From positions 1 through 62,930 of the forward strand of contig JAHEGH010000012.1 of NCBI GenBank assembly GCA_024639825.1: 62,930 nucleotides of DNA. Reading direction: 5' to 3'. Below the pieces are notes generated by a model. The model saw only the letters and a list, made by a program, of their open reading frames with translations, was not told the origin of the DNA and ran no database searches. The stretch's first letter is position 1, and every line of letters starts with the position of its first letter. This document shows, piece by piece, positions 1 through 10,353 of this stretch. Source of the stretch: Gammaproteobacteria bacterium. GTDB taxonomy: Bacteria > Pseudomonadota > Gammaproteobacteria > Steroidobacterales > Woeseiaceae. Made by a program: the position numbers and the translations under genes.

Positions 1-358
1 TATTGATCTCTGCACCAACAGGCTTATTGTCGGGCGGCAGGCACTTCACGGCGTTGGTAATGCGGCAGTCTGTGAGTTCCAGACCGTCATCGACCGACTC
101 CGAGTGATCCCGGCTGCCGAAGCCGTATTTGTGCAGCATCTGGTAGAGCAGGATACCCGCGTGGTCGCCTGTAAACGGTCGCCCCGAGCGATTTGCCCCG
201 TGCATTCCGGGCGCCAGTCCAACAATGAGAAAACGCGCATCCGGCGCACCAAAAGGTGGCACCGGCCGACAGTAGTAGTCGGGATAACGGTCTTTAACCT
301 CGTCGAGGAAACCGGATAGCCGCGGACAAGCGCGGCAAGAACGGTCGAAGATCGTCAC
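1..358 (-). CDS. Uracil-DNA glycosylase, family 5 (UdgB-like), 3' end missing
   Basis: This gene runs off the left edge, so only about 119 N-terminal residues are present. The enzyme removes uracil and some other deaminated bases from DNA. Visible features are an early Cys-x2-Cys (SCRACP), typical of the Fe-S cluster of thermophilic-type glycosylases, the family 5 motif GLAPGMHGANRSGRPFTGD, and TNAVKCLPPDNKP, which carries another likely cluster Cys. The start is a GTG that shares its first base with the last base of the icd stop (TAGTG), so translation is probably coupled to icd. Family assignment is firm from the motif; substrate range is inferred from the family. Confidence 0.87.
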   Translation of the reverse strand, partial: MTIFDRSCRACPRLSGFLDEVKDRYPDYYCRPVPPFGAPDARFLIVGLAPGMHGANRSGRPFTGDHAGILLYQMLHKYGFGSRDHSESVDDGLELTDCRITNAVKCLPPDNKPVGAEIN

Positions 359-1698
359 TAGTCCGTCATGTGACGAATAATTGCGCGCCCAAAGCCACGC
401 GTACCGACCAGGCGAGCACCCGGAATAAGCTCTTCGAGTTGCTCCTCGACTTCCTTCTTATTATGGGTTTTCGCTTTGCGCTTTGGTTTGCGAATGGCGC
501 TACGCAGTCTCGCCAGGTCAAAAGTCAGTTCACCATTCTTGATCGTGCCGGCAACACCCCTGATGATCAGGTCGGCCGCCTCGGTCCACCCGAGATAACG
601 CAGCATCATTTCGGCCGACAGAATCAGCGAACCCGGATTAACGCGGTTCTTGCCCGCAAAACCCGGCGCAGTACCGTGCGTTGCCTCGAATACGGCAAGT
701 CCCTCGCCGATGTTGCCGCCCGGTGCGATACCAATACCACCTACCTGCGCAGCCAGTGCATCGGAGATGTAGTCACCGTTGAGATTCAGCGTCGCGATGA
801 CGTCGTACTCTTCAGGCTGCAACAGGATCTGCTGCAGGAAGTTGTCGGCGATTACGTCCTTGATGACGATTTCGCGGCCGGTCACCGGATTCTTAAACGC
901 GAGCCATGGACCGCCATCTTTCTCGGTCGCGCCAAATTCAGTACGCGCAACGTCATAACCCCAATGGCAAAACGCGCCTTCGGTGTATTTCATGATGTTG
1001 CCTTTGTGGACGAGCGTCACCGAGCCCTGATCGCGTTCGATGCAATGCAGGATTGCTTTGCGAACCAATCGCTCAGAGCCCTCACGCGATACCGGCTTGA
1101 TCCCGATTCCGGAGCTCGCCGGGAATCGGATCTCGGTGACCCCGAGCTCCGTGTGCAGAAAATGAATGAGCTTTTGCACTTCCTGCGAACCCGTCGGGTA
1201 CTCGATCCCCGCGTAAATGTCTTCCGTATTCTCGCGGTAGATCGTCATGTCGACGAGATCCGAGTCCTTCATCGGGGTTTCGACACCCGGAAAGTAACGG
1301 ATCGGTCGGACACAGGCGAACAGGTCCAGTGTCTGGCGAATCGCGACGTTCAGTGATCGAATTCCGCCACCGGTCGGTGTTGATAACGGGCCTTTGATCG
1401 ACACGACATAGCGCTGCAGCGCGTCCAGCGTCTCATCCGGCAACCAGTTGTCGTCACCGTAGACATCAACCGCCTTCTGCCCGGCATAAATTGGCATCCA
1501 GCGAATCTGGCGATGGTCGCCATAGGCGAGTTCAACGGCTGCTTCGACGACGTTCAACATCACGGGCGTGATATCGCTGCCAATACCGTCGCCCTCAATG
1601 TAGGGAATGATCGGAAAGTCCGGAACGTTAATCGAATGGTCCGGGTTGATCGTGATGGCCTCGCCATCGACGGGTACATTAATATGATCGTATTGCAT
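358..1698 (-). CDS. icd: Isocitrate dehydrogenase (NADP-type fold) with altered cofactor residues
   Basis: Oxidative decarboxylation of isocitrate to 2-oxoglutarate in the TCA cycle. The 446-residue protein starts at ATG 1698 (MQYDHINV); an open 39-codon extension upstream has no icd character. The substrate loop [13 protein letters not shown] holds Ser115, equivalent to the E. coli Ser113 that AceK phosphorylates. Aligned by eye, the E. coli NADP-contact residues Lys344 and Tyr345 are Gly346 and Phe347, and Tyr391 is Phe393; Val351 and Arg395 are kept as Val353 and Arg397. About 26 extra, lysine-rich residues sit near 399-426, before the usual C-terminal helix. NADP is the family default, but these changes make the cofactor uncertain. 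Followed by udg in an overlapping arrangement. Confidence 0.95.
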   Translation of the reverse strand: MQYDHINVPVDGEAITINPDHSINVPDFPIIPYIEGDGIGSDITPVMLNVVEAAVELAYGDHRQIRWMPIYAGQKAVDVYGDDNWLPDETLDALQRYVVSIKGPLSTPTGGGIRSLNVAIRQTLDLFACVRPIRYFPGVETPMKDSDLVDMTIYRENTEDIYAGIEYPTGSQEVQKLIHFLHTELGVTEIRFPASSGIGIKPVSREGSERLVRKAILHCIERDQGSVTLVHKGNIMKYTEGAFCHWGYDVARTEFGATEKDGGPWLAFKNPVTGREIVIKDVIADNFLQQILLQPEEYDVIATLNLNGDYISDALAAQVGGIGIAPGGNIGEGLAVFEATHGTAPGFAGKNRVNPGSLILSAEMMLRYLGWTEAADLIIRGVAGTIKNGELTFDLARLRSAIRKPKRKAKTHNKKEVEEQLEELIPGARLVGTRGFGRAIIRHMTD

Positions 1699-1786
1699 TA
1701 GTATCTCGATTCTTGGCCTGTAAGGCCCGTCAGGAAGCGTGGCCGGAAAAGGCGTGCATTGTACCGATTGCCGGAGATGACCTGAA

Positions 1787-2317
1787 GTGCTGATCCTGCT
1801 TAACAAGCCATTCAAGGTGCTGAGCCAGTTCCGCGACTCAGATGGCCGCGCGACGCTCAGTGACTATGTGGACGTGCCCGGCGTCTACCCTGCCGGCCGC
1901 CTCGACTTTGACAGTGAGGGTCTGCTCCTGCTCACTGACGACGGACCGCTACAGGCTCGCATCAGCCAGCCGAAATCCGGCACACGCAAGACCTATTGGG
2001 CCCAGGTGGAAGGCACACCAACGCAAGAGCAGCTCGACAAGCTGGTGAGCGGCGTGACGCTTAAAGATGGCCCCGCCCGGGCCGAGACAGCGCGGCAAAT
2101 TGAGGAGCCCGCCGATCTCTGGCCAAGGGACCCGCCCATTCGCTATCGAGCCAGTATCCCCGACAGCTGGATAGAGATCGCGCTAACTGAGGGTCGCAAC
2201 CGCCAGGTGCGCCGCATGACCGCGGCCGTCGGGCTGCCGACGCTGCGACTCATCCGCTACTCCATTGGCGACTGGTCCGTGGAAGGCCTGCAACCCGGAG
2301 AATGGAAGCGCGTCTAG
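1787..2317 (+). CDS. rluE: 23S rRNA pseudouridine synthase, RluE type
   Basis: RsuA/RluB/E/F-family pseudouridine synthase; RluE modifies U2457 of 23S rRNA. At 176 residues it lacks an N-terminal S4 domain, as RluE does. The catalytic motif [14 protein letters not shown] is present, with the Asp of GRLD as nucleophile, and the C-terminal [10 protein letters not shown] motif is clear. The start is GTG 1787, preceded by GGAG at 1773-1776 with about 10 nt spacing. The gene is divergent from icd, as these two are neighbours in E. coli. Its stop overlaps the end of the convergent DAHP synthase gene by 4 bp. Confidence 0.92.
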   Translation: MLILLNKPFKVLSQFRDSDGRATLSDYVDVPGVYPAGRLDFDSEGLLLLTDDGPLQARISQPKSGTRKTYWAQVEGTPTQEQLDKLVSGVTLKDGPARAETARQIEEPADLWPRDPPIRYRASIPDSWIEIALTEGRNRQVRRMTAAVGLPTLRLIRYSIGDWSVEGLQPGEWKRV

Positions 2318-3678
2318 ATGCCGGCGATCCTCATGGCGACTTCCATCGCCTGCTCGTAGTTAAGACGCGGATCGACCGTTGACTTGTAGGCCCTGGCGAG
2401 GTCGCCATCGGTCAGTCCGCGTGCACCACCGGTGCACTCCGTCACGTTCTCACCCGTAAGCTCGAGGTGCACGCCGCCGAGATGCGTGCCCATCTTCTGG
2501 TGCACCCGGAATGCGGCTTCAAGTTCGGCCACAATATTCTCGAAACGGCGTGTCTTGATCCCATCCGCTGTGCTCTCGGTGTTGCCATGCATGGGATCGC
2601 AAACCCACAGGACCGGCGAGCCGACCTCACGAACCGCCGTGACCAGGTCCGGCAGGTGGTCCTCGATGGCTTTCGCGCCATAGCGGTGAATCAATGTGAG
2701 GCGACCGGGCTCGTTATTCGGATTCAGCGTTCGTACGAGATCCTGAATCCACTCACGCGTCATGCCCTGGCCCACCTTGACGCCAATCGGGTTCGCGATG
2801 CCGCGGAAATACTCGATGTGCGCACCGTCCATCTGTGCCGTCCGCATGCCGATCCACGGAAAATGGGTTGTCAGGTTGTACCAGCGCTCGCGCCTGTCGA
2901 GATAGCGCGTCTGGGCCTGCTCATAGTGCAGGTGCAGCCCTTCATGGGCCGCATAAATATCGGCGCGTTGTGTCCGGTGAAACTGGCGGCCTGAAACGGT
3001 TTCGAGGAAGTCGAGCGAGTTTGATATCGACGAGACGATCGCCTGGTACTCTTCCGCGGCCTGCGAATGTCCGACCCAGCCGAGATCCCAGTACTCGGGA
3101 TGATGGAGGTCCGCAAAACCGCCATCGATCAGTGAGCGTACAAAATTAAGTGTCAGGGCTGCACGCTCGTAGCCACGCAGAATCATCTGCGGATCCGGAA
3201 TGCGTTCGTCAGACGTAAAGCCACTGCGATTCACGAGATCGCCGCGAAAGCTGGGTAACGACAAACCGTCCCGGGTCTCCGTGTCGGCCGATCTGGGCTT
3301 CGCATACTGGCCTGCCATACGCCCCACTCGAATGACGGGCTTCTTGAGTCCGTAGATCATGACGAGACTCATCTGCAGCAGGATCTTGAGTTTGTCGACG
3401 ATGTTCTCCGAGGTGCACTCGTCGAACGTCTCGGCGCAATCGCCACCCTGAAGAATAAACGCTTCGCCGCGCTGAGCCTTGGCAATGTGCTCCTTGAGGG
3501 CGTCAACCTCCCAGGACGTCGTGATCGGCGGCAGACGGCTCAGGTCGGCGACGGCGCGATCCAGCGCGTCCTTGTCGGGATACGACGCCTGCTGCGAGGC
3601 CGGGAAACTCTGCCAGCTGGCCGGGTGCCAGTCATTTCTTGGTATGGTTCTGCTCACGTTTTTCTCAGGTAATGACAT
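2314..3678 (-). CDS. 3-deoxy-7-phosphoheptulonate synthase, class II
   Basis: First step of the shikimate pathway: phosphoenolpyruvate plus erythrose 4-phosphate to DAHP. The 454-residue length and motifs are those of the plant/mycobacterial class II enzyme, not the AroF/G/H class I enzymes of E. coli. Class II features include WHPASW near residue 17, the metal-binding Cys81 in [10 protein letters not shown], the [14 protein letters not shown] segment, the His of CDPMHGNT, the Glu of [13 protein letters not shown], and [11 protein letters not shown] at the C-terminus. ATG 3678 is the only good start. It is divergent from the aldehyde dehydrogenase gene, with about 177 bp between them for both promoters. 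No regulatory ACT domain is seen. Confidence 0.95.
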   Translation of the reverse strand: MSLPEKNVSRTIPRNDWHPASWQSFPASQQASYPDKDALDRAVADLSRLPPITTSWEVDALKEHIAKAQRGEAFILQGGDCAETFDECTSENIVDKLKILLQMSLVMIYGLKKPVIRVGRMAGQYAKPRSADTETRDGLSLPSFRGDLVNRSGFTSDERIPDPQMILRGYERAALTLNFVRSLIDGGFADLHHPEYWDLGWVGHSQAAEEYQAIVSSISNSLDFLETVSGRQFHRTQRADIYAAHEGLHLHYEQAQTRYLDRRERWYNLTTHFPWIGMRTAQMDGAHIEYFRGIANPIGVKVGQGMTREWIQDLVRTLNPNNEPGRLTLIHRYGAKAIEDHLPDLVTAVREVGSPVLWVCDPMHGNTESTADGIKTRRFENIVAELEAAFRVHQKMGTHLGGVHLELTGENVTECTGGARGLTDGDLARAYKSTVDPRLNYEQAMEVAMRIAGI

Positions 3679-3855
3679 TTGGTGCCGCGGGATTCCCGGG
3701 GCTGTAGCGGCGGACTATGCCACGGCTCCTGCGCAGCCTCAAAAGTTTCTGCCGTAATCAACAACTTAGCGTCCTACCTGACGCAGGTATGGACCGCCTC
3801 AGGGGACATTGGCACAATGCGCGCCAGATTGGCCCTCAGGGCAGGAGAAAAGACA

Positions 3856-5379
3856 ATGCAAAAAATTCTCAAACAACTCGGCATCGAGGCCGTTAACGAT
3901 GGCACGTGGTTCGGCAGCACGTCGGTATCCGACGAATCAGCGCCCCTGATTGAGTCCACCAACCCGGCAACGGATGAGGTCATCGCCAGTGTCCGAGCTA
4001 CAACGATGGCGCAGTACGACGACGTCATTGCGAAGGCGCAGGAATCATTCCAGACCTGGCGCACTGTGCCTGCCCCGGTCCGCGGCGAGGCGGTTCGCCA
4101 CATCGCGAATGCGCTACGCAAGCACAAGGACGCACTCGGCAGCCTCGTGGCGTTGGAAAACGGCAAGATCAAGGCAGAAGGTGACGGTGAAGTTCAGGAG
4201 ATGATCGACATCGCCGACTTTGCGGTCGGGCAGTCCCGAATGCTGTACGGACGCACGATGCACTCCGAGCGCCCACAACACCGTATGTACGAGCAGTGGC
4301 ATCCGCTCGGCATCGTCGGCACGATTTCGGCCTTCAATTTCCCGGTCGCGGTATACGCCTGGAACGCCTGTATTGCGGCAATTTGCGGCAACGTCAACAT
4401 CTGGAAGCCATCACACAGCACAGCCCTGTGTGCCGTCGCCGTGCAGAAAATCATCAATGAGGCACTCGAGGGAATGGACTTGCCACCCGTATTCTTCCTG
4501 ATCAACGGCGGCACGGGTTCGCATGAGCTCGCAGAGCGGTTTGTTGATGACAAGCGGGTCAACCTGATCTCGTTCACGGGCTCGACTTGGGTTGGTCGTG
4601 GCGTTGGCGAACGACTCGCAAATCGGCTGGGCAAGTGCCTGCTCGAGCTGGGTGGCAACAATGCGATCATCGTCGACGAATACGCCAATCTCGACCTGGC
4701 CATTCCGTCAATCGTCTTCGGTGCGGTTGGTACGGCCGGGCAACGTTGTACGTCGACCCGCCGCGTTATCGCGCATCGGTCGCGCTTCGATGAGGTCAAA
4801 GATACCCTGGTCAAGGCCTATGGCCAGGTGCGAATCGGCAACCCGCTCGACCCCGACACCTTGATGGGCCCGTTGATTAACGACGCCGCTGTGAAAACTG
4901 TTGAAGCCGCTTGTGAATCGGTTCGCGAAGCCGGCGGTGAAATTCTTTGCGGTGGTGAGCGTATCGACGGACCGGGCAATTTCATTACGCCCGCGATTGC
5001 CGTGGTACAGAACGACTGGGAGATCGTGCAGCATGAGACCTTTGGCCCTATCCTCTACCTGATTCCATTCGATACGCTCGACGAGGCCATCGCGTTGCAG
5101 AACGGTGTGGTTCAGGGTCTGTCGTCCTCGATCTTCACCGACAATGTGCAGAACGCCGAGTACTTCCTGTCGCATGGCGGGTCGGATTGCGGCATTGCCA
5201 ACGTCAATATCGGCACCTCGGGCGCGGAAATTGGCGGTGCGTTCGGTGGTGAGAAAGAGACCGGTGGCGGCCGCGAGGCAGGATCGGACTCCTGGAAGGC
5301 CTACATGCGCAGGCAGACGAACACGATAAACTGGGGCAAGGACCTGCCGCTGGCCCAGGGCATCAACTTCGACCTGTAG
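3856..5379 (+). CDS. amaB: ALDH7-family aldehyde dehydrogenase (likely piperideine-6-carboxylate / aminoadipate semialdehyde dehydrogenase)
   Basis: NAD(P)-dependent oxidation of 2-aminoadipate 6-semialdehyde, the open form of piperideine-6-carboxylate, in lysine catabolism; this is the usual role of bacterial ALDH7 (antiquitin) relatives. The protein has 507 residues. Catalytic Cys298 lies in GQRCTSTRR and general-base Glu264 in [12 protein letters not shown]7 hallmarks include [20 protein letters not shown] and [20 protein letters not shown] 3856 is chosen because AGGAG lies just upstream and because the protein before it is unlike the family. No other lysine-catabolic gene is adjacent, so the substrate rests on family membership. 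A perfect hairpin (5396-5419) follows the stop. Confidence 0.9.
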   Translation: MQKILKQLGIEAVNDGTWFGSTSVSDESAPLIESTNPATDEVIASVRATTMAQYDDVIAKAQESFQTWRTVPAPVRGEAVRHIANALRKHKDALGSLVALENGKIKAEGDGEVQEMIDIADFAVGQSRMLYGRTMHSERPQHRMYEQWHPLGIVGTISAFNFPVAVYAWNACIAAICGNVNIWKPSHSTALCAVAVQKIINEALEGMDLPPVFFLINGGTGSHELAERFVDDKRVNLISFTGSTWVGRGVGERLANRLGKCLLELGGNNAIIVDEYANLDLAIPSIVFGAVGTAGQRCTSTRRVIAHRSRFDEVKDTLVKAYGQVRIGNPLDPDTLMGPLINDAAVKTVEAACESVREAGGEILCGGERIDGPGNFITPAIAVVQNDWEIVQHETFGPILYLIPFDTLDEAIALQNGVVQGLSSSIFTDNVQNAEYFLSHGGSDCGIANVNIGTSGAEIGGAFGGEKETGGGREAGSDSWKAYMRRQTNTINWGKDLPLAQGINFDL

Positions 5380-5854
5380 ACTCGAATCGGTTCTCGGCGC
5401 GGTTCTTGCGAACCGCGCCGGCTTCGAAAACCTGGCCGCTCATCGCGATATACACACCTGGCTGTGCTGTCTGCACGGCCGCGACGGCCATCCCGACATT
5501 GAAGACCGCATCAGTCGTCCGAAACCTCGCTGGCGTCAGCGCCCCTGTCAGCACAATCGTCTTGCCCTTGAGATCCTGCAGTGCTTCCGCCGTCGCCGGC
5601 ATGGTGTCCGTGCCGTGCGTAATAACGTAGAAACTGCCGTCGTCCTCTGCAACGTACTGGCGCAGTCTGGCACGGTCATCGTCGCCAATCTCAAGACTGT
5701 CTTTCTGCATAAATGGCACGATGTCGTAGTCGAAATCGACCAGCCCCTCACCGAGGATTGTCTGCAAGACTGACTCGCCAACCTCGAACTGACTAAGCGC
5801 GTCGAAATAGATCTTGTCGATGGTTCCGCCGGTGGTGATGAATCGAATATGCAT
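5363..5854 (-). CDS. Asparaginase-domain protein, N-terminal domain only
   Basis: The 163-residue protein matches only the N-terminal domain of type I/II L-asparaginases, which are normally about 330 residues. Both threonine-containing active-site motifs of that domain are present: TTGGTIDK at residues 7-14 and HGTDTM further on, with the LTGAL strand after it. The C-terminal domain is absent. The frame ends cleanly at TGA 5363-5365, and this end overlaps the convergent amaB gene by 17 bp. Short stand-alone asparaginase domains occur in other proteobacteria, so this may be a real short family rather than a broken gene. Substrate and activity are unknown. The start is the ATG giving [10 protein letters not shown]. 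Confidence 0.75.
   Translation of the reverse strand: MHIRFITTGGTIDKIYFDALSQFEVGESVLQTILGEGLVDFDYDIVPFMQKDSLEIGDDDRARLRQYVAEDDGSFYVITHGTDTMPATAEALQDLKGKTIVLTGALTPARFRTTDAVFNVGMAVAAVQTAQPGVYIAMSGQVFEAGAVRKNRAENRFESTGRS
5396..5419 (+). terminator. Hairpin downstream of amaB, inside the asparaginase 3' end
   Basis: Perfect 10-bp inverted repeat, GGCGCGGTTC at 5396-5405 and GAACCGCGCC at 5410-5419, with a TTGC tetraloop. It lies 16 nt after the amaB stop and within the last codons of the convergent asparaginase gene. There is no following T-run, so termination is inferred from position and symmetry. Confidence 0.6.
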
Positions 5855-6087
5855 GTGATGTTTACTGGTAGCTGGCCGTCTATGTGGCGACAACAACCTA
5901 CGGGAAACGACTAAAAAGGGGAAGCGCCATGAACGCTCAGCAGAGCAAACTGGTCCCCACCGTGCTGGTTTCATGAAGTAAGCCACGCCTGCCCCGGGGA
6001 AACGGCACCCTCGCTCCGGGCCCGTTTGGCAGCACAATCCGGAATTGACGCAATAGCCTGCGCGGCCAGGACTGCTATGCTCGATGT

Positions 6088-7452
6088 ATGGAAGTCCATG
6101 GCCACCCGAGTCGCCGGACCTTTCCGATCCGGGCACTGCTGCCGCTGCTCCTCACCCTGATATGGAGCACGTTTTCCACGGCGGCCGAAACCAAAGTCGT
6201 TGAACTCGAAATTGATGGCGCCATTGGCGTTGCGACGGCCGATTACCTGAGCAGCGGCATCGAACACGCCGAGGAAATCGGCGCCGAGTTGGTCATCATC
6301 TCAATGGATACGCCCGGTGGGCTGATGAAACCAATGCGCGAAATCGTACAGGTCATTCTCGCCTCAACCGTGCCGGTCGCCACGTATGTGACCCCGGCAG
6401 GCGCCCGAGCTGACAGTGCCGGCACCTATATCCTGCTTGCCTGCCACGTGGCCGCGATGACACCAACCACACACCTCGGAGCGGCGACCCCCGTGCCGCT
6501 CGTGACAGGGGCTGCCGACGACGACAACGATGACACCAAGGGCGGTTCAGCAACCGATCGGAAGGTCATGAATGACGCGGTGTCGTATATTCGGGGTCTC
6601 GCGGATCGCTACGGTCGCAATGCAGACTGGGCCGAGTCGGCGGTCACCGAGGCAGCAACGTTAACCGCTGCGGAAGCTCTTGAACAAAACGTCATCGATT
6701 TTGTTGCTGCCGACCGTGAGGAACTGCTCACCCTGATCCACGGTCACGAAATTGAGATCGCGGGCAAGACACGCGTGCTTTCGACCCGCGATGCCGACAT
6801 AGAAGTTTTCAAGCCAAACTGGCGAATCCGCCTGCTCACAGTAATCTCCAATCCGGAAATCGTGTTGCTGCTCGGCCTGATCGGCCTGTATGGATTGATG
6901 TATGAAGGATGGAATCCAGGCTCCATCGTTCCTGGCGTCGTAGGTGCGATCTGCTTGTTGCTGGCTGCGTATGCACTGCAGGTGCTGCCGGTTAACTATG
7001 CAGGCCTCGGCCTGATTATCGTCGGCATTGCGTTGATGGTTGCCGAGGCCTTTGCACCGAGCTTTGGCGCCTTGGGACTCGGCGGCACTGTGGCGTTCGT
7101 GTTCGGCTCCATAATCATGTTCGATAGCGGCGTCCCGGGATTCGGTATTTCCTACGTGTTTGTTATAGGGCTGGGTCTCCTGTTCGCCATTCTGCTGATC
7201 TGGCTCATCAGTTTCCTGCTGAGACTACGCCGCCGCGGTGCAGTTTCCGGACGCGAATCGATCGTCGGCGCAACCGCTACTGCCATGGAAGATTTCGCCG
7301 ATGCCGGCATGGTCTGGCTCGAGGGTGAAGCCTGGCATGCGAGAAGCCGGGACCCTGTGAAAAAAGACGAGCAGCTCATCGTGACCAGGCTCGATGGGCT
7401 GACGCTGGACGTTGAACCTTTAGCGAAACCCGACTCACTCATTACCGAATAG
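6088..7452 (+). CDS. NfeD-family membrane serine protease (long form)
   Basis: A 454-residue membrane protein with an N-terminal signal or anchor segment (about 15-32), a ClpP/SppA-class protease domain (about 35-230), several membrane helices (about 270-385), and a C-terminal NfeD OB-fold domain. Likely catalytic Ser110 lies in PAGARADSAGTY and likely general-base Lys159 in SATDRKVMND; this Ser-Lys pair is typical of the family. In studied relatives the protease cleaves the C-terminal region of a partner stomatin/slipin. That partner lies 24 bp downstream, so the two should form one operon. No good Shine-Dalgarno precedes ATG 6088. Confidence 0.92.
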   Translation: MEVHGHPSRRTFPIRALLPLLLTLIWSTFSTAAETKVVELEIDGAIGVATADYLSSGIEHAEEIGAELVIISMDTPGGLMKPMREIVQVILASTVPVATYVTPAGARADSAGTYILLACHVAAMTPTTHLGAATPVPLVTGAADDDNDDTKGGSATDRKVMNDAVSYIRGLADRYGRNADWAESAVTEAATLTAAEALEQNVIDFVAADREELLTLIHGHEIEIAGKTRVLSTRDADIEVFKPNWRIRLLTVISNPEIVLLLGLIGLYGLMYEGWNPGSIVPGVVGAICLLLAAYALQVLPVNYAGLGLIIVGIALMVAEAFAPSFGALGLGGTVAFVFGSIIMFDSGVPGFGISYVFVIGLGLLFAILLIWLISFLLRLRRRGAVSGRESIVGATATAMEDFADAGMVWLEGEAWHARSRDPVKKDEQLIVTRLDGLTLDVEPLAKPDSLITE

Positions 7453-7476
7453 CCTGTCGTCAACAAGGAGCCTGTT

Positions 7477-8244
7477 ATGCCATTCCTGTCCTACGTGATT
7501 CCCGGGGTGGTTGCCATCCTGCTGCTGTCCCAGGCGGTCAAGATACTCAAGGAATATGAGCGAGGCGTCGTTTTCCTCCTCGGACGATTCCAGAGAGTTA
7601 AAGGCCCTGGCCTCATCATCCTGATCCCCGGCATCCAGAAAATGACGCGTGTCGATCTCAGGGTCGTGGTTCTCGACGTGCCGACGCAGGACGTCATCTC
7701 CAGGGACAATGTATCGGTCAAGGTTAATGCGGTCATCTATTTCCGGGTGGTCGACCCCGAGAAGGCGATTATCCGCGTTGAAAACTTCTATGAAGCGACG
7801 AGCCAATTGTCACAAACGACACTGCGTTCGGTGCTGGGCCAGCACGAACTCGACGATATGCTGGCCGAGCGTGACAAGCTCAACGACGACATCCAGACCC
7901 TGCTCGACCAGCGCACGGACAACTGGGGAATCAAGGTTGCCAATGTCGAAATCAAGCACGTCGACCTCGACGAGAGCATGATTCGCGCAATCGCCCAGCA
8001 GGCAGAGGCAGAACGCGCCCGGCGGGCGAAAGTTATCAACGCCGAGGGCGAGAAACAGGCAGCAAAAGCGCTTGCCGAAGCGGCACACACGCTCGCCGAG
8101 GAAAAGCTGGCGCTGCAGCTGCGCTATCTGCAGACTCTGAAAGAGATCTCCAGCGAGAAAACGAACACGATCGTATTCCCGTTACCGCTGGACCTGATTG
8201 ATCCACTGCTGCAGCTGTCCAAGTCAGCGGGTGAGCGCCGTTGA
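7477..8244 (+). CDS. Slipin / stomatin-family SPFH protein
   Basis: A 255-residue SPFH (band 7) protein that assembles into membrane microdomain scaffolds. The order is an N-terminal hydrophobic anchor (about 3-18), the band 7 core with [14 protein letters not shown] and [20 protein letters not shown], a charged Ala/Glu coiled coil (about 165-220), and a hydrophobic C-terminus ending in [12 protein letters not shown]. It is probably the partner and substrate of the NfeD protease directly upstream. A good ribosome site, AAGGAG, precedes ATG 7477. Its end overlaps the convergent histidine kinase gene by 21 bp. Confidence 0.92.
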   Translation: MPFLSYVIPGVVAILLLSQAVKILKEYERGVVFLLGRFQRVKGPGLIILIPGIQKMTRVDLRVVVLDVPTQDVISRDNVSVKVNAVIYFRVVDPEKAIIRVENFYEATSQLSQTTLRSVLGQHELDDMLAERDKLNDDIQTLLDQRTDNWGIKVANVEIKHVDLDESMIRAIAQQAEAERARRAKVINAEGEKQAAKALAEAAHTLAEEKLALQLRYLQTLKEISSEKTNTIVFPLPLDLIDPLLQLSKSAGERR

Positions 8245-9627
8245 GGCAACCTGGTGGCCTTTTGCGGTGGATACGGGCGGTATCGAGACCGTAATCTCGG
8301 CACCGCCCAGGTCCGATCTCTGGATCGACAGTTGCCCGCCGTATGAGCGCGCAATGTCCTTGACCACCGCGAGCCCGATTCCGTGTCCCGGTGTGGACTC
8401 GTCCAGGCGCATACCTCGCTGTAACAACGCCTCCGCCGCCTCCTGGGGAATGCCTGGACCGTCGTCCCCAACACTAAGAACCATGCCGCTGGCCACGGCT
8501 GACCGGCCAGTGGATGGCACAACCGCAATTCTGACCTTGCGCTTGCACCATTTGCAGGCGTTATCGAGCAGATTGCCGGCAAGTTCAAGGAAGTCACCGG
8601 TATCACCGCGGAACTGCATACCCTCCTGGATACGCACCTCGAATTCCGGTTGCTTGTCGCGATATACCTTGCCCAGACCGTCAATCAATCGCGCGACCTC
8701 TTTCTCAACCGGCACCGGCGCAAGAACGAGCTTGTCAGCGGATGCCGCGGGCTTGCGTAACTGGTAACGCACAATCTCATCCATGCGGTCGATCTGCTCG
8801 TTGTAGCGCTGGCCGAAGTCTTTGTCCTGACGGTCGTTCAGTAATGAACGCATCGCTGCAAGCGGCGTCTTCAGGCTGTGCGCGAGATTATCGAGCGTAT
8901 AGCGGTAGCGATCCGAGCGAGCACGCTCGCTGTCGATAAGGAGGTTCAGGTTGCGGGCAACACCCTTCAACTCCGTGGGGAACTCGCCCGATAGTGACGC
9001 CCGGTCGCCCTCCTCGATCTCGGTAATTTCGGTTTCGATCTGGCGCAGCGGTTTCAACAGGCCGCGCAGCAGCATCGAGAAAGCAAGCAACATCGTAAAC
9101 GCCACAGCCGCAAACCAGCCGAACAGTTGCCGACGGAATCCTGCGATTTGCGCGTTGAATCCGTCGAGACTCTCGGCCACCTTGAAGACGTAGGGTTGCG
9201 ATGCACCGTCATCGAGTTCCCAGTCGACGGCAAGACTCAGAGTCAGCAGCGGCGTGCCGTCTGCCAGGGATTCGCGCGCAAACGCATGATCACCAAGCTC
9301 CAGATCTTTGCCCTGTGGAATCTCGAGGCCCAGCGCGGAACGCGAACGCCACAGCACGACGCCATCAACGCCTCGCATCTCTGCGTACAGGCCAGAGCCA
9401 AGACGCTCGAGACGCGGCTCCCGCAGTCGGTTCGGCATAACCAGTCGCCCGCTATCGTCCGGCTCCGCAGCCGCGAGCAGTCCGACCAGGTGTCCATCGA
9501 GGATGTCCTGTCGCGCCTGCTCACCGGCCTCGGTAAACGCGCGGTCCAGCACGGCAATAGTCGCGCCAAAAAAGAACAGCAGCAGAACGCTGACAGAGAC
9601 GAGGAGTCGGCTGCTAAGGGAATTCAT
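8224..9627 (-). CDS. Two-component sensor histidine kinase, PhoQ-like
   Basis: A 467-residue inner-membrane kinase. Membrane helix 1 (about 8-28) is followed by a periplasmic sensor domain (about 30-168), helix 2 (about 169-190), a HAMP-like linker, an HisKA helix with His250 in [14 protein letters not shown], and an ATPase domain with the N-box [21 protein letters not shown] and [13 protein letters not shown]. The start is ATG 9627 ([10 protein letters not shown]), which places the hydrophobic helix at the N-terminus; the open frame upstream overlaps the regulator. It lies 7 nt after the regulator gene. The PhoQ comparison rests on domain order and gene neighbourhood; the ligand is unknown. 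Confidence 0.9.
   Translation of the reverse strand: MNSLSSRLLVSVSVLLLFFFGATIAVLDRAFTEAGEQARQDILDGHLVGLLAAAEPDDSGRLVMPNRLREPRLERLGSGLYAEMRGVDGVVLWRSRSALGLEIPQGKDLELGDHAFARESLADGTPLLTLSLAVDWELDDGASQPYVFKVAESLDGFNAQIAGFRRQLFGWFAAVAFTMLLAFSMLLRGLLKPLRQIETEITEIEEGDRASLSGEFPTELKGVARNLNLLIDSERARSDRYRYTLDNLAHSLKTPLAAMRSLLNDRQDKDFGQRYNEQIDRMDEIVRYQLRKPAASADKLVLAPVPVEKEVARLIDGLGKVYRDKQPEFEVRIQEGMQFRGDTGDFLELAGNLLDNACKWCKRKVRIAVVPSTGRSAVASGMVLSVGDDGPGIPQEAAEALLQRGMRLDESTPGHGIGLAVVKDIARSYGGQLSIQRSDLGGAEITVSIPPVSTAKGHQVASTALTR
8275..8308 (+). terminator. Two-tier hairpin downstream of the slipin gene
   Basis: GGGCGGT (8275-8281) pairs with ACCGCCC (8302-8308). Inside this loop CGAGA (8284-8288) pairs with TCTCG (8295-8299). 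The structure begins 31 nt after the slipin stop and lies antisense within the kinase gene. There is no T-run, so terminator function is inferred. Confidence 0.45.
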
Positions 9628-9634
9628 CCAGGCC

Positions 9635-10321
9635 TCAGTCGACCTGATTTCGCTCCAGCGCGAAGCGGTAGCCGCGCCCTCGTAGCGTCTCAATCGGCTT
9701 GATGGAATTATCGGGGTCGAGTTTCTTGCGCAACCGCCCGATGAAGACCTCGATCACATTACTGTCGCGCTCGAAATCCTGGTCGTACAGGCGATCGGTC
9801 AATTCCGCTTTGGAAATCACCTTGCCTGCACGAACCATGAGGTACTCAATAATCTTGTACTCGAAACTTGTGAGATCGATAGCCGCCTCATTGACCAGTA
9901 CTTCCTGTCGCGACATATCCAGCGTCACGGGACCCGCATTGAGCACCGACGATGCCCAGCCCCCGCTACGGCGCAGCAACGCGTTGACGCGCGCACTCAC
10001 TTCTTCGAAATGAAAGGGCTTCACGACATAGTCGTCTGCGCCTGCGCTCAACCCATCGACCTTGTCCTCCCAGCGATCGCGCGCTGTCAGGATCAGGATC
10101 GGGTAAGAATGTCCGTCAGCACGAACCTGCTTGATGATGTCGAGCCCTGATACTTCGGGCAGACCCAGGTCAATGATCGCGAGATCGACGGGAAACTCGC
10201 TCGCGAAATACAGCCCTTCCTTGCCATCAGCGGCCTGATCGACCGCAAAGCCACTCTCGGTCAGCTTGCGCGACAGTGTTTCGCGCAACGTTGCATCGTC
10301 TTCGATTACCAGTAATCGCAT
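9635..10321 (-). CDS. OmpR/PhoP-family response regulator
   Basis: A 228-residue DNA-binding regulator. The receiver domain has Asp8 and Asp9, the phospho-acceptor Asp51 (AIIDLGLPEVSG), Thr79 and Lys101 (DYVVKPFHFEE). The C-terminal winged-helix domain ends in GRLRKKLDP and LRGRGYRFALE, typical of OmpR proteins. The gene follows the PepSY protein gene by 32 nt and precedes its kinase by 7 nt. The three genes probably form one operon read leftward. Resemblance to PhoP is reinforced by nearby purB, mnmA and icd, which sit beside phoPQ in E. coli. Confidence 0.93.
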   Translation of the reverse strand: MRLLVIEDDATLRETLSRKLTESGFAVDQAADGKEGLYFASEFPVDLAIIDLGLPEVSGLDIIKQVRADGHSYPILILTARDRWEDKVDGLSAGADDYVVKPFHFEEVSARVNALLRRSGGWASSVLNAGPVTLDMSRQEVLVNEAAIDLTSFEYKIIEYLMVRAGKVISKAELTDRLYDQDFERDSNVIEVFIGRLRKKLDPDNSIKPIETLRGRGYRFALERNQVD

Positions 10322-10353
10322 GTTCTCTGCTCCTTTCTACTGGTTAAGAAAGA

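Noticed and set aside
370..1356. A 328-codon open frame on the plus strand
   Set aside because: It lies wholly antisense to icd, has no family motifs, and is rich in Arg/Asp/Val as expected from a GC-rich shadow frame.
5363..5854. Asparaginase as a pseudogene broken by frameshift
   Set aside because: No C-terminal asparaginase motifs are found in any frame past the stop, and the remaining sequence there belongs to amaB.
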